Positions 7,268 to 15,936 of a stretch of DNA of 25,527 nucleotides are shown piece after piece (positions within the stretch are counted from its first letter, which is position 1; each line of letters starts with the position of its first letter). Under the pieces are notes generated by a model. That model saw nothing but the letters and a program-made list of their open reading frames with translations, made no database searches and had not been told where the DNA came from. Made by a program: the position numbers and the translations under genes. Source of the DNA: a virus; the IMG/VR virus record IMGVR_UViG_3300025133_000549, positions 1-25,527 of that record, one strand, 5' to 3'.

Positions 7268-8749
7268 ATGCCCCTAGTAACACAAAAAACAAATCTCAAA
7301 TCATTAAAATATGGTCACGATAGACCTGGTGGGGGGAGTAGTAATCAACCTTATATAACTACATCTATACCCCCTGATTCATTTCCACCTTCTCCAAAGA
7401 CAACACCTGATTCCCTTATACGAGGGGGGATATTTACTGCAGTAAAAACAGTACAAGATGTTAGCAGGCTTTCTAAAATGTTTTTGGATTTCAAATCCCT
7501 AAATGGAGGTTTATTTGCTATAAAACAAAACATTCTTAAAAAACAAGAATCCAAGTTATTAAATAGAAGTTTCAATCCTAAAAGGGACCTATATTTACCT
7601 TCAAATACAATTGCTCAAGCAATGGTTACTGCAGGGGGAAAACATTTGAAAAATTTTGGTATTAATCCTTTTGGGTCAACCCCTACTTATGGTGTTGGTA
7701 CTTTTGACACAAATCCTAAAGATAAAAAATTTCATACTGTAAGAGATACAAGTCCCTTTGCTACAAAACAAATCGAGCTTAAAAAGTACGAATCCGAGTT
7801 ATTAAATAAAGATGACACCCCTAAGCTTACATCAGCCCAAGATGCATTTTCCGGCCCACGATGCAAGATCAATCGTCATCGTCCACCCCCACCCTCTCAC
7901 TCATACCAACAAACGGATCACCTAAAATCCCATGTTGATAGAGTAGGAAGTGGTGATCCTGGTAAAGAAACCATTAAGGGTCAAAATAAAAGTGGAATTA
8001 GTTATTCTCTATCCGCAACCTCGAAGGAAATGGAAGCTATAGATAAGATTACAGCAATGCCCATGTATGAGGGTCAAGGCCCTAATGCTGATTTAGCTAT
8101 TAATGATTTAGTTAAATTTAGAATAGCAGTAATCGATAATTCCCCAGGGGCAAATGCAACCTATATCCATTTTAGAGCATTTATTGATTCATTTACAGAC
8201 AATTATTCTGCAGATTGGGGCTCTGTAAATTATGTAGGTAGGGGAGATAATTTTTGGAATTATACAGGGTTTAAAAGAGATATTAGTTTGGGATTTACAG
8301 TAGCAGCCCAGTCCAAACCTGAATTAATACCGATGTATAAAAAGTTAAATTATCTTGCATCGACTTTGGCACCTGATTATTCTACTGCGGGACTTATGCG
8401 TGGAAATTTGGTAAGGTTGACGGTAGGTGGTTACATATACGAACAACCAGGCATCATAACCACTCTAAATTATAGTATTCCTGAAGAATCACCTTGGGAA
8501 ATAGGGATTGATGAAGATGGGGGTTATGATAGTAGTGTTAAAGAATTACCTCATATTATTAGAGTAACAGGATTTGCATTTACACCAATCCACAACTTCT
8601 TAGTTGAAAAAGCAGATAACCCTATAAACCCAAAAGCTAAATTTATTTCATTATCACAAGGAGATAATAATTATGATGATAGTAGATACCCTTATTATAA
8701 ACAAGGAGGAGGAACTTCAGATATTGAAACAGCAAAAGGCGAGGCTTAA
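7268..8749 (+). CDS. Baseplate/tail tube-associated structural protein (gp48/gp54 position)
   Basis: This 493-aa protein has a long, low-complexity N-terminal half (Pro, Ser, Lys; PPDSFPPSPK, HRPPPPSHSY) and a folded C-terminal half, about residues 270-450. The folded half includes FRAFIDSFTDNYSADWGSV, FKRDISLGFTVAAQSKPEL, RLTVGGYIYEQPGII and EESPWEIGI. The alternating strand pattern and the TP/SPWEI element resemble baseplate proteins that cap or start the tail tube. In T4 order the genes after 29 are 48 and 54, which supports this but does not prove it. The ATG at 7268 fits; an ATG at 7264 is in another frame. Translation stops at 8747-8749, but the same frame stays open to 8827, coding for a similar Asp/Thr/Pro-rich tail. 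Confidence 0.6.
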   Translation: MPLVTQKTNLKSLKYGHDRPGGGSSNQPYITTSIPPDSFPPSPKTTPDSLIRGGIFTAVKTVQDVSRLSKMFLDFKSLNGGLFAIKQNILKKQESKLLNRSFNPKRDLYLPSNTIAQAMVTAGGKHLKNFGINPFGSTPTYGVGTFDTNPKDKKFHTVRDTSPFATKQIELKKYESELLNKDDTPKLTSAQDAFSGPRCKINRHRPPPPSHSYQQTDHLKSHVDRVGSGDPGKETIKGQNKSGISYSLSATSKEMEAIDKITAMPMYEGQGPNADLAINDLVKFRIAVIDNSPGANATYIHFRAFIDSFTDNYSADWGSVNYVGRGDNFWNYTGFKRDISLGFTVAAQSKPELIPMYKKLNYLASTLAPDYSTAGLMRGNLVRLTVGGYIYEQPGIITTLNYSIPEESPWEIGIDEDGGYDSSVKELPHIIRVTGFAFTPIHNFLVEKADNPINPKAKFISLSQGDNNYDDSRYPYYKQGGGTSDIETAKGEA

Positions 8750-8831
8750 TTCCCCACCACTTCTCCTAATGATGAAAGAGATAATACCCCACCTACAACA
8801 GATAATGAAATTAAACTTAATTTATAATTAA

Positions 8832-9203
8832 ATGAATAGATATTCATCCATACGACAAATCAATAATACTAATGATAATGTTGGTAAATTAGGAACACCC
8901 TACTACAAAACAGTATCATACCCTGATATTATTGAAGATGAGAATGATATTTATGTAATCACAAATTTTGGTGATAGGTTAGATTCTTTATCTCACCAGT
9001 TTTATAAAGATACTACATTGTATTGGATAATAGCAGTAGCAAACCCAACAAAAGTTTCTTTAGGCTCATTATATTTACCAATAGGAACACAATTAAGAAT
9101 ACCTGTTAATTTAAATGCTATTATAGATGATTATAATGAATTGAATATAGTAGGTGATGGAAAGAATAATAAATTGGTTAGTGTTAATGGTATAATTAAA
9201 TAA
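8832..9203 (+). CDS. 53: Baseplate wedge protein with LysM domain (gp53-like)
   Basis: This 123-aa protein carries a LysM-like domain at about residues 38-95: GDRLDSLSHQFYKDTTLYWI followed by IAVANP and, later, LYLPIGTQLRIP. The pattern matches the LysM domain of T4 gp53 and related baseplate proteins, which links baseplate wedges to the hub region and does not bind peptidoglycan from outside. The N-terminus (MNRYSSIRQINN, then YYKTVSYPDI) fits the gp53-like baseplate family. The gene follows the tube-associated protein after 82 nt and precedes a small gene and the hub gene, a baseplate cluster. Confidence 0.75.
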   Translation: MNRYSSIRQINNTNDNVGKLGTPYYKTVSYPDIIEDENDIYVITNFGDRLDSLSHQFYKDTTLYWIIAVANPTKVSLGSLYLPIGTQLRIPVNLNAIIDDYNELNIVGDGKNNKLVSVNGIIK

Positions 9204-9221
9204 CAATAAAAATAAAACAAA

Positions 9222-9554
9222 ATGAATAATTTTGATTTAAAAAAATATTTAGCAGAAGGTAAGTTATTAAAAGAAGACATGAGTCTTGAAATAGGTAAAG
9301 ATCAAGTTACAATAAATTCTGATTCAGGTAAATATGTTGGATTTATAGAAGATGATGATACAGTAGATTTTTCTGTAGTATATGAAGATGCAGGAGATAG
9401 GGATTATCAAGAATTTGATATAAATAATTGGGAAGGTATTTTGGGCCCCACCCATGCTTTTACTCAAATATCTAATAAAATTCCTACCCAAGTCGAAGCA
9501 ATAGATGATTATGTTATGATCACAGTTAACATAGAGGATCTTAAAAAGATTTAA
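9222..9554 (+). CDS. Small acidic protein with FDLKKYLAEGKL N-terminus
   Basis: This 110-aa acidic protein has no assigned function. It starts MNNFDLKKYLAEGKLLKED, a short amphipathic helix of a kind I associate with N-termini of small proteins of marine T4-like phages (from memory, not checked). The rest looks like a small beta-rich fold (VTINSDSGKYVGFIEDDD, DDYVMITVNIEDL). It sits between gp53-like and hub genes with an A-rich leader (AATAAAAATAAAACAAA). It ends 6 nt before an ATG that opens a 4-codon minicistron overlapping the hub start. Confidence 0.7.
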   Translation: MNNFDLKKYLAEGKLLKEDMSLEIGKDQVTINSDSGKYVGFIEDDDTVDFSVVYEDAGDRDYQEFDINNWEGILGPTHAFTQISNKIPTQVEAIDDYVMITVNIEDLKKI

Positions 9555-9567
9555 TAAGTAATGAGTA

Positions 9568-12500
9568 ATGAGTAATATTTTAGGGGAACATTTTCAAGAT
9601 TGGGTAACAGATCAAATTACCACAAGACAGAAAGCATTAGGTTATAGAACAGATGTTACTGATGATACTCTAAAATATATAAACACAAAAACCCCTTGGT
9701 TAAGATTAGCAAGCTCTGTGGATTTAACCAAAGTTGATGAAGATGGTGGAAAATTACATGATAGTGTTTTAGAAAGGTTAACCAAGAGAGGGGTTAATGA
9801 GCGTTTAATTGCTGAGGATAATTTAGCTAAAAATTTCATCCTACAAGGTTCAGTATCCTCCCTTGATCATAAAAATAGATATGAGGGGGTTAAATTTGGT
9901 TTAAATACTGTCGATAGTTTATTTGGTGGTCTTTATGGGTGGGGAGGAATGGAAGAAAGAGGATATGTACCCCCACCAGGAATTACCCAAGCTAGTGTTC
10001 AACATCAAAATAATGGTTCTCTCACAAAAACCATAGTTAATATAAAATGCTTTAGTAGAGCTCAATTCCAATTATTAGATGCTTTATATTTAAGACCAGG
10101 TTATACACTTCTTTTAGAATGGGGGTGGAGTCAATATCTTGATAATGATAATAAATTAAAAGAGTTTGGACCCTTCAAAACCACTCCATTAAAAAAATTG
10201 TTTAACACGGAAGATGTGGATCATTTTGACATGTATAAAGCTATTGATAAGGATACAGAGGAGTATGATGGAAATTATGGGGCTATCTATGGTAAAGTAT
10301 GTAATTTTAGTTGGAAATTTAATAAGGATGGAAGTTACGATGTATCTGTCCAAATCACAGGTATAGGGGATGTTATTGAATCCTTAAAATCAAACGTAAC
10401 AAAAACAGACGAGGCAGAATCATGTGAAGTAGATAGTGGGGTTGATACTGGTAAGGAAGAAGATAAATGTTTATTGCATCAAGAATTATCATCATTATTT
10501 TATTGGTCATCCCCATCAAACCCAACTGGAGGAGCAGTATCATGTTCTGAAGCAGCGGATTCAAAATTTTATTATTCGGATCTCAAGTTTGAGCATTTTC
10601 CATCTATTAAAGATTTGGAATACGAAGAATTAGACAAGATAGAAATTAATGGGGGTCTCTTTTCAATAACTGAAGGTGTTGTGAAAGGAGGGGAAAAAGA
10701 TAAGGTAAATAGGATAATGTATTTAACTTTTGGAACCCTATTAGCCATAATTCAAAAGAAATTATTATTATATAATAAAGGTGTCCCCCTTACAGGGTTT
10801 GATGTTAATTTTGAAAACCTACTTCAAGATGAAAATTATATAATCACATTTCCAGGACACTTTTCTTCTAACCCAAACATATGTTTAATCCCTTATACAA
10901 ACTCAAACCTAGATTTACAATTAAATCAGAAATATTCTGGCCAAAACATTAAGGATTTTGATATTAATAAAAAACTTACTGAGGGGGATAATTTCCATAT
11001 AGATGGGAATCCTTATTTAGGGAGATTAATGAATATTTACATTAATCGAGATTATATTGTTGAAATTATGGATAATATTGCAGCCGAAGATGGTTCTGTT
11101 TCTATTATTGATTTGTTACAATCTATACTCTCAGGTGTATCTCTATCTTTAGGGGGTATAAATAAGTTATCAATTAAAGAAACAAGAAATGGTTTAATTA
11201 AATTTTGGGAAGAATCCCCACAACAAATAGCAAATATATCTAAAGAAGATAGAAAATTAGCTAAATTTAATGTATTTGGGGTAAAACCTGGTATTGAAGG
11301 GAGTTTTATTCGTAATGTAGGATTAAATTCTGAGATACCCAAGGATTTCACAGCAATGATCACAATTGGTGCCCAGGTTCAGGGTAACCAACCATCAGAG
11401 AATTCTGTTTCATTTTCAAATTATAATGCGGGGTTGAAAGATAGAGTAGTTGATGAGAGGACTTCAACCGGGGCTTTAGGTGAAAACACCCCCTCAGATA
11501 ATATCCAAAAAATTTGGAATGAAAAAATAGTCCCTTTAGTTTCTTCTGAAGTTTCCACGTATGGGTTGTGGAGTGCACCAGCTTACATGTCTCCATTTCC
11601 CAGAATATATAATGATTTACAATTCCTCCCCGACAACATATCAAAATTAACTAACTATAATAGTGAATATTCTAAATTGGTGGTAGGGGTATTATCAACT
11701 ATAGGCCCTGACCAACAAATCCCTCCTAACTTTTTCCTGCCTTTTTATATTGATTTGGAAATGGATGGGTTAACAGGGATGGTAATGTATCAAAAATTTA
11801 AAATAAGTGATAATATACTACCCCCTTCATATGATGAAAATAAAATTGATTTGTTGATTACAAGTCTTAACCATACAATCAACCCCCAATCTTGGACTAC
11901 AACTGTTAAAGCTTTATCCTCTCCTACACCCCCAGATTTAAATGTTTTATCCTCTCCAGTATCTTCTCAAAATGAAGAAAAAGATAAATGTGGTGAAAAA
12001 GAGCTTGATATAGCCACTATTAATCCCCCAAGAGGTGTAGATACCCCTTTTAGTTTAAATGCTATGGAAAAGAGTTTTACAGGGTTCTTTAGTGAAAATG
12101 AAGAGAAGAAGAAAAAGTGTGCTCAATATTCTTATAATTTAGCTTTTAATTATACTAATTTTTTAAAAAATTCATTATCTCCTTTATCCCAGCTGATTAT
12201 AGAGAAGGGCCATACCAATGACCCTGTCTTCCATCAGAATATTAAAGATTTGGGTTATGAGATGGAAAAAGTAGGTACTAATATAAATAAAGGGGATATT
12301 TGGAATATTTTTAATAAAGTCTCCTTTGGAATTGGGGATATTGTTATTTATTGGGCCAATACTGGAGACCCCTCTTCATCCGCAAGAGAATATGGACACA
12401 CACAGATTTATGTTGGTGGTATAACTCCATCAGGATGGGCAAGTTCGTACAAAAATAATTATGGTACAAGCTTTGTATATAGTGGTACGAAAGTAACAGA

Positions 12501-12594
12501 AAGTGAATGTTGGGATATGTTAATATTTAGATCCCCAAGACCCCCTTCACTTGGAGCGTCTCCAATATTTACAAATATACCTTCACCTATATAA
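9568..12594 (+). CDS. Baseplate hub protein with C-terminal CHAP/NlpC-like hydrolase
   Basis: This 1008-aa protein has a large N-terminal part that looks like a T4-type hub: VNIKCFSRAQFQLLDALYLR, then a PGYTLLLEWGWSQ block, GAIYGKVCNFSWKFNKDGS and VQITGIGDVIESLKS. These are the features of the gp27-like hub ring at the tip of the tail tube. The C-terminal part (about 845-1000) resembles a CHAP or NlpC/P60 peptidase: Cys851 in KKCAQYSYNLA, then GIGDIVIYW, and His944 in YGHTQIYVGG. Cys and His are the expected catalytic pair. By analogy with T4 gp5 lysozyme it would open the peptidoglycan during DNA injection. The start at 9568 overlaps a minicistron starting at 9561. Hub identity is likely; the enzyme class is inferred from motifs only. 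Confidence 0.75.
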   Translation: MSNILGEHFQDWVTDQITTRQKALGYRTDVTDDTLKYINTKTPWLRLASSVDLTKVDEDGGKLHDSVLERLTKRGVNERLIAEDNLAKNFILQGSVSSLDHKNRYEGVKFGLNTVDSLFGGLYGWGGMEERGYVPPPGITQASVQHQNNGSLTKTIVNIKCFSRAQFQLLDALYLRPGYTLLLEWGWSQYLDNDNKLKEFGPFKTTPLKKLFNTEDVDHFDMYKAIDKDTEEYDGNYGAIYGKVCNFSWKFNKDGSYDVSVQITGIGDVIESLKSNVTKTDEAESCEVDSGVDTGKEEDKCLLHQELSSLFYWSSPSNPTGGAVSCSEAADSKFYYSDLKFEHFPSIKDLEYEELDKIEINGGLFSITEGVVKGGEKDKVNRIMYLTFGTLLAIIQKKLLLYNKGVPLTGFDVNFENLLQDENYIITFPGHFSSNPNICLIPYTNSNLDLQLNQKYSGQNIKDFDINKKLTEGDNFHIDGNPYLGRLMNIYINRDYIVEIMDNIAAEDGSVSIIDLLQSILSGVSLSLGGINKLSIKETRNGLIKFWEESPQQIANISKEDRKLAKFNVFGVKPGIEGSFIRNVGLNSEIPKDFTAMITIGAQVQGNQPSENSVSFSNYNAGLKDRVVDERTSTGALGENTPSDNIQKIWNEKIVPLVSSEVSTYGLWSAPAYMSPFPRIYNDLQFLPDNISKLTNYNSEYSKLVVGVLSTIGPDQQIPPNFFLPFYIDLEMDGLTGMVMYQKFKISDNILPPSYDENKIDLLITSLNHTINPQSWTTTVKALSSPTPPDLNVLSSPVSSQNEEKDKCGEKELDIATINPPRGVDTPFSLNAMEKSFTGFFSENEEKKKKCAQYSYNLAFNYTNFLKNSLSPLSQLIIEKGHTNDPVFHQNIKDLGYEMEKVGTNINKGDIWNIFNKVSFGIGDIVIYWANTGDPSSSAREYGHTQIYVGGITPSGWASSYKNNYGTSFVYSGTKVTESECWDMLIFRSPRPPSLGASPIFTNIPSPI

Positions 12595-13256
12595 TGTATA
12601 TACCTAAAAATAAAATATCAACTAATAATTATACTAAAGAAAAAGAGTATATTTACAAATCTAATAAAAAACCATATTCAGGCTTTTATTGGAAAACTTC
12701 TGATGGGAAAGCATTTACTGGAAAATCACCATCCCACCCTACAAGTGTTGAAATAATTAAAATACAGAATCCAGAAAATAGACCTGAATCGAATTATCCT
12801 GAATCCTCCATAGCTATAGGAAATTATCCAACCCCCTTTGATTCATTAGATAAAAATTCTTATAATCCAGGAATAATTATAGAATATGCTAAATTGACTA
12901 ATACCGAGTTAATTAATCCTATACATAGAAAATTACCATCCCACCATTACCCGGTTTTAGATGATGAGGATTATGAAAAAGGCTCATTTACTAGATATTT
13001 TACTATTAAAACAAATGAAATTTTAGTATTTGAGGTTTCTAAGGAGGTTTATGATAAAATAAAAAATAAAAGTCAAGAATGGGTTTGGGAATTGTATACT
13101 CCTTTCAAATTAGATTGGGTTATAGTAGGTGAAAGAGATAAAGTTTATATTATCAATAGAAATGTTGTTAGACTAGAACAAAAGAAATTGAAAAGAAATG
13201 GAATAGAATCTTCTTTCAAAAGCAATTTCAGTAAATTTTGGAAAGACTTGGCTTAG
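12594..13256 (+). CDS. Unknown protein of the baseplate gene cluster
   Basis: This 220-aa protein overlaps the hub stop by one base (TAATG), so it is translationally coupled to the hub gene and probably structural or needed for assembly. I do not recognise a family. Visible features are a Tyr/Lys-rich N-terminus (KPYSGFYWKTSDGKAFTGKS, repeated Ser-His-Pro), a central RKLPSHHYPVLDDEDYEKGS segment, and a C-terminal FTRYFTIKTNEILVFEVSKE strand-rich part ending in basic residues. It lacks membrane segments. Its last codons (TTG GCT TAG) form the -33 box of the promoter of the next gene, so the end of the late tail block and the start of the replication block overlap. Confidence 0.75.
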   Translation: MYIPKNKISTNNYTKEKEYIYKSNKKPYSGFYWKTSDGKAFTGKSPSHPTSVEIIKIQNPENRPESNYPESSIAIGNYPTPFDSLDKNSYNPGIIIEYAKLTNTELINPIHRKLPSHHYPVLDDEDYEKGSFTRYFTIKTNEILVFEVSKEVYDKIKNKSQEWVWELYTPFKLDWVIVGERDKVYIINRNVVRLEQKKLKRNGIESSFKSNFSKFWKDLA

Positions 13257-13279
13257 CAAGATAGGGTTCGTATCTTTAC
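13248..13279 (+). promoter_or_regulatory. Bacteroidetes-type promoter of the replication block
   Basis: TTGGCTTAG (13248-13256) and TATCTTTAC (13271-13279) are separated by 14 nt. The 3' part (GGGTTCGTATCTTTACA, then AAATAAGGTTTTATG) is nearly identical to the promoter before 23229. It would give a leader of roughly 10 nt before the ATG at 13295. Confidence 0.8.
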
Positions 13280-13294
13280 ACTAAATAAGGTTTT

Positions 13295-14566
13295 ATGTCA
13301 TGGTTGATCGAAGATGAAGAACAACTAAAATGGTTCCAAACACAAAAGTATGAAGAGGCCTTTATTGAGGTAATCCCATATAATTATAAAACTCACCCTG
13401 TAGAAAATCAAATAACTCTTTTATATGTTTTCCCGTTGGGGAGCAATAAGGGTTACATAGTTAATATAGATCATAGTGAGGCGCTTTACATTGAAAATAC
13501 CACGTATACTTCAATAATAGACACGTTTAAAACTGTGTATGTTCGTGATAAGAAGGAATCATTACATTATTTTATACATCCTAATATTATAGATTTAACT
13601 TTAAATCTCCCTGATTATATTCCTGAAGAACCTAAGGTATTTGAATATTTTCATAAATTATATTCTGAAAAAGAAGATGTAAATAGAATAATTCCAATTG
13701 TAAAACATTATGAATATTGTAATAGGATTTTTAAAAAATTAAAACCACAAATAAATGTACCATACAACGAATTTTACAACAACAAATTTTCATTGGTTTT
13801 CAACTACTTGGAAAGAAGTGGAATACAGGTGGATAAGGAACAATTCGAAGAACGTTTCCACAAGACCCCTTCCAATAGGGTATTCACACAATATAATTTC
13901 AAGACCACTACAGGAAGACCTTCAAACAAATACAACGGAGTAAACTATGCAGCTTTAAATAAGAAAGATGGTACAAGAAAAATGTTTATTCCATCTAATG
14001 ATGTTTTAGTTGAAATAGATATAAAAGCCCATCATCTTGTATTATTAGCAAAACTATTAGAGTATGATTTTGAAAATCAAAACATCCACCAACATTTTGC
14101 AGATTTATATGGGGTGGAATATGGGGAAGGAAAAAAGATTAGTTTCAAAATGTTATATAGTGGAAACTTTGGAGAATACTCCCATATCCCCTTTTTCAAA
14201 AAAGCACATGAATATACTGGGGATTTATGGAGAACTTTCCAGACCCAAGGCTATATTGAATGTCCTATCTCCAAACATAGATTTGTAAAGGATAAATTAC
14301 CAAAAATGAATCCTGCAAAATTATTAAATTATTTGTTACAAAATTTGGAGGCGTCAAATAGTGTTCGTATCTTATGGGAGATAATAGGATTATTAAAAGG
14401 AAAGAAAACAAAATTAATTTTATACACATATGATTCATTTTTGTTTGATTTTGTAGAAGAAGAAGCAAAAGATCTTTATAAAGAAATTAAAAAGGTTTTT
14501 ACAAAAAGAAAGTTCACAACTACAACAGTTTATGGAAGAAACTATGATTTTGCAGGGGTCTCCTGA
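13295..14566 (+). CDS. Small family A DNA polymerase
   Basis: This 423-aa protein carries a compact Pol I-type polymerase domain. TTTGRPS (204-210) precedes FIPSNDVLVEIDIKAHH; Asp242 matches the motif A metal ligand. GKKISFKMLYSG gives Lys280, Phe284 and Tyr288 at the spacing of E. coli Pol I Lys758, Phe762 and Tyr766. YTYDSFLF gives Asp380 of motif C. Both metal-binding aspartates are kept, but the steric-gate Glu (motif A, +5) is His247 and the motif C HDE is YDS. Residues 1-120 resemble a 3'-5' exonuclease fold without its DxE acids, so proofreading is probably lost. It heads the replication block and is probably the phage replicative or accessory polymerase; no T4-type family B polymerase lies in the window. 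Confidence 0.8.
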   Translation: MSWLIEDEEQLKWFQTQKYEEAFIEVIPYNYKTHPVENQITLLYVFPLGSNKGYIVNIDHSEALYIENTTYTSIIDTFKTVYVRDKKESLHYFIHPNIIDLTLNLPDYIPEEPKVFEYFHKLYSEKEDVNRIIPIVKHYEYCNRIFKKLKPQINVPYNEFYNNKFSLVFNYLERSGIQVDKEQFEERFHKTPSNRVFTQYNFKTTTGRPSNKYNGVNYAALNKKDGTRKMFIPSNDVLVEIDIKAHHLVLLAKLLEYDFENQNIHQHFADLYGVEYGEGKKISFKMLYSGNFGEYSHIPFFKKAHEYTGDLWRTFQTQGYIECPISKHRFVKDKLPKMNPAKLLNYLLQNLEASNSVRILWEIIGLLKGKKTKLILYTYDSFLFDFVEEEAKDLYKEIKKVFTKRKFTTTTVYGRNYDFAGVS

Positions 14567-14999
14567 TATTTATAACGAGCAATATAGCAAAGATACTATA
14601 AACTTTGAAGATTTGAATAATAAATTGTTTTGTACGTTTACTAGTTTGGATAAGCTAGACACGTTAATTGATGAGATCATTCACAGTTATGAAATTTTAT
14701 ACAACAAGATTTTTGTTTTGTATATCAAAAGCAATAACGAATATGCTTGTACCTACAATATAAGCCCCGTTAATATAAGTGTTATACCTAAGGATACTAT
14801 TCTGGTACATAGGAAAAAAGAATCAAATACTTTGTATACAATAAATGCCCTTAATGAATTAATTAGGAAACTAAATGAGGGTGTAGTAGATACAAGTTTT
14901 CCTGTAACATGGAAGCATTATAAGAATTCAATTCTATTAACACAACATAATGAATTAAAACAGCTTAAAACCAAGCTTTATAAGATATTTGAAGTATAA
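14532..14999 (+). CDS. Unknown protein between polymerase and SSB genes
   Basis: This 155-aa protein overlaps the end of the polymerase gene by 35 nt in another frame; ATG at 14532 or, four codons later, 14544 could start it. Downstream there is no further methionine, so the start must be in the overlap. The sequence is rich in Ile, Leu, Lys and Asn with helical segments (LDKLDTLIDEIIHSYEIL at the start, LKQLKTKLYKIF at the end) and a central strand pair. No domain is recognised. Its place between polymerase and gp32-like genes suggests a DNA replication or recombination role, but this is only positional. Confidence 0.75.
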   Translation: MEETMILQGSPDIYNEQYSKDTINFEDLNNKLFCTFTSLDKLDTLIDEIIHSYEILYNKIFVLYIKSNNEYACTYNISPVNISVIPKDTILVHRKKESNTLYTINALNELIRKLNEGVVDTSFPVTWKHYKNSILLTQHNELKQLKTKLYKIFEV

Positions 15000-15008
15000 T
15001 TTGGTTTA

Positions 15009-15016
15009 TATAAATA
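15009..15016 (+). promoter_or_regulatory. TATAAATA box upstream of SSB gene
   Basis: A perfect TATAAATA, the T4 late promoter core, lies 36 nt before the SSB ATG in a 53-nt intergenic gap. In an AT-rich genome this may be chance, and the apparent late motif of this phage is different. Confidence 0.25.
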
Positions 15017-15052
15017 AGCTCATTACATTTTTCACTAATTAAAACTTGAATT

Positions 15053-15922
15053 ATGGATTTAAATGCCATTAAAGCAAGGTTGGATGCTTTAAACCAACCA
15101 CAAGGTAGTCAAAACAAAGAAAAGAAAGACTACACAAAAATCTACTGGAAACCAAGGGAAGCTGGTAAATTTCAAATTCGTTTCCTCCCTTCAATCGTAG
15201 AGAGTCCAACTTCTCCATTCCAAGAAATTGATATGCATTACAACATTGGAAAATATCCAATTGTAGCATTGACTAATTGGGGTGAGAAAGATCCGGTTGT
15301 GGAATTTATCAAAAAACTTCGTAATTCTAGCGAATCTGAAAATTGGAGATTAGCAAATAAGCTTGGTCCCAAAATGAGAGTATTTGCACCTGTGATTGTT
15401 AGGGGGGAAGAAGATAAGGGGGTACGAATCTTTGAATTTAGTAAAACTCTTTATGCTGAACTATTATCCTATGCTGATGCAGATGAGTATGGTGAATTTG
15501 AAGATGTAGCTGAAGGATTTGATTTTACTGTTACAGCTGCTGCCGTTGAAAACAGAAGAGGATTTAATCTAACACTACGTCCTAAACGTAAACCATCCCC
15601 ATTATCTGAAGATGCATCTTTAATTGAAAAATGGTTAGAAGAACAACCACTTTTACTTGAAGAAAGATTCCACTATAAATTTGATAAGTTGAAAGAAGTA
15701 TTAGCGGAATTCATCAATTCATCAGATGAACAAGAAGGTAATAAGGAAGGAGAAATTTCTTCTGAACCTGCTGAGGATTTTGATGATACTGAAAAAGCAT
15801 CTACTAAAACAAATTATTCCCAACCTAAGAAAGAAAAACAAACAGCTTCAAAGAAGTTTGATGATTTGTTTGAAGATGGGGAAGATAGTGAAGAGGTGAA
15901 GGAAGATGATTTACCATTTTAA
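15053..15922 (+). CDS. 32: Single-stranded DNA-binding protein (T4 gp32-like)
   Basis: This 289-aa protein is the phage ssDNA-binding protein. The N-terminus (MDLNAIKARLDALN) and the core (YWKPREAGKFQIRFLPSIV, then WRLANKLGPKMRVFAPVIVR and EGFDFTVTAA) match gp32 of T4-like phages. It contains no cysteine, so the zinc site of T4 gp32 (His, three Cys) is absent. The C-terminal 75 residues are acidic and flexible and end in KEDDLPF, which matches the tip of bacterial SSB (DDDIPF) and not the T4 gp32 end. It lies just upstream of uvsX, its known partner in recombination-dependent replication. Confidence 0.92.
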   Translation: MDLNAIKARLDALNQPQGSQNKEKKDYTKIYWKPREAGKFQIRFLPSIVESPTSPFQEIDMHYNIGKYPIVALTNWGEKDPVVEFIKKLRNSSESENWRLANKLGPKMRVFAPVIVRGEEDKGVRIFEFSKTLYAELLSYADADEYGEFEDVAEGFDFTVTAAAVENRRGFNLTLRPKRKPSPLSEDASLIEKWLEEQPLLLEERFHYKFDKLKEVLAEFINSSDEQEGNKEGEISSEPAEDFDDTEKASTKTNYSQPKKEKQTASKKFDDLFEDGEDSEEVKEDDLPF

Positions 15923-15936
15923 TTAAACCCTAGATT

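Noticed and set aside
10373-10633. Small overlapping frames on both strands within the hub gene
   Set aside because: They are shadows of the hub frame, without own start signals or recognisable protein features.
14567-14574. TATTTATA inside the 155-aa gene, similar to the late motif
   Set aside because: It is followed by ACGAGC and not AYAAAA, lies within coding sequence, and no gene start follows it closely.
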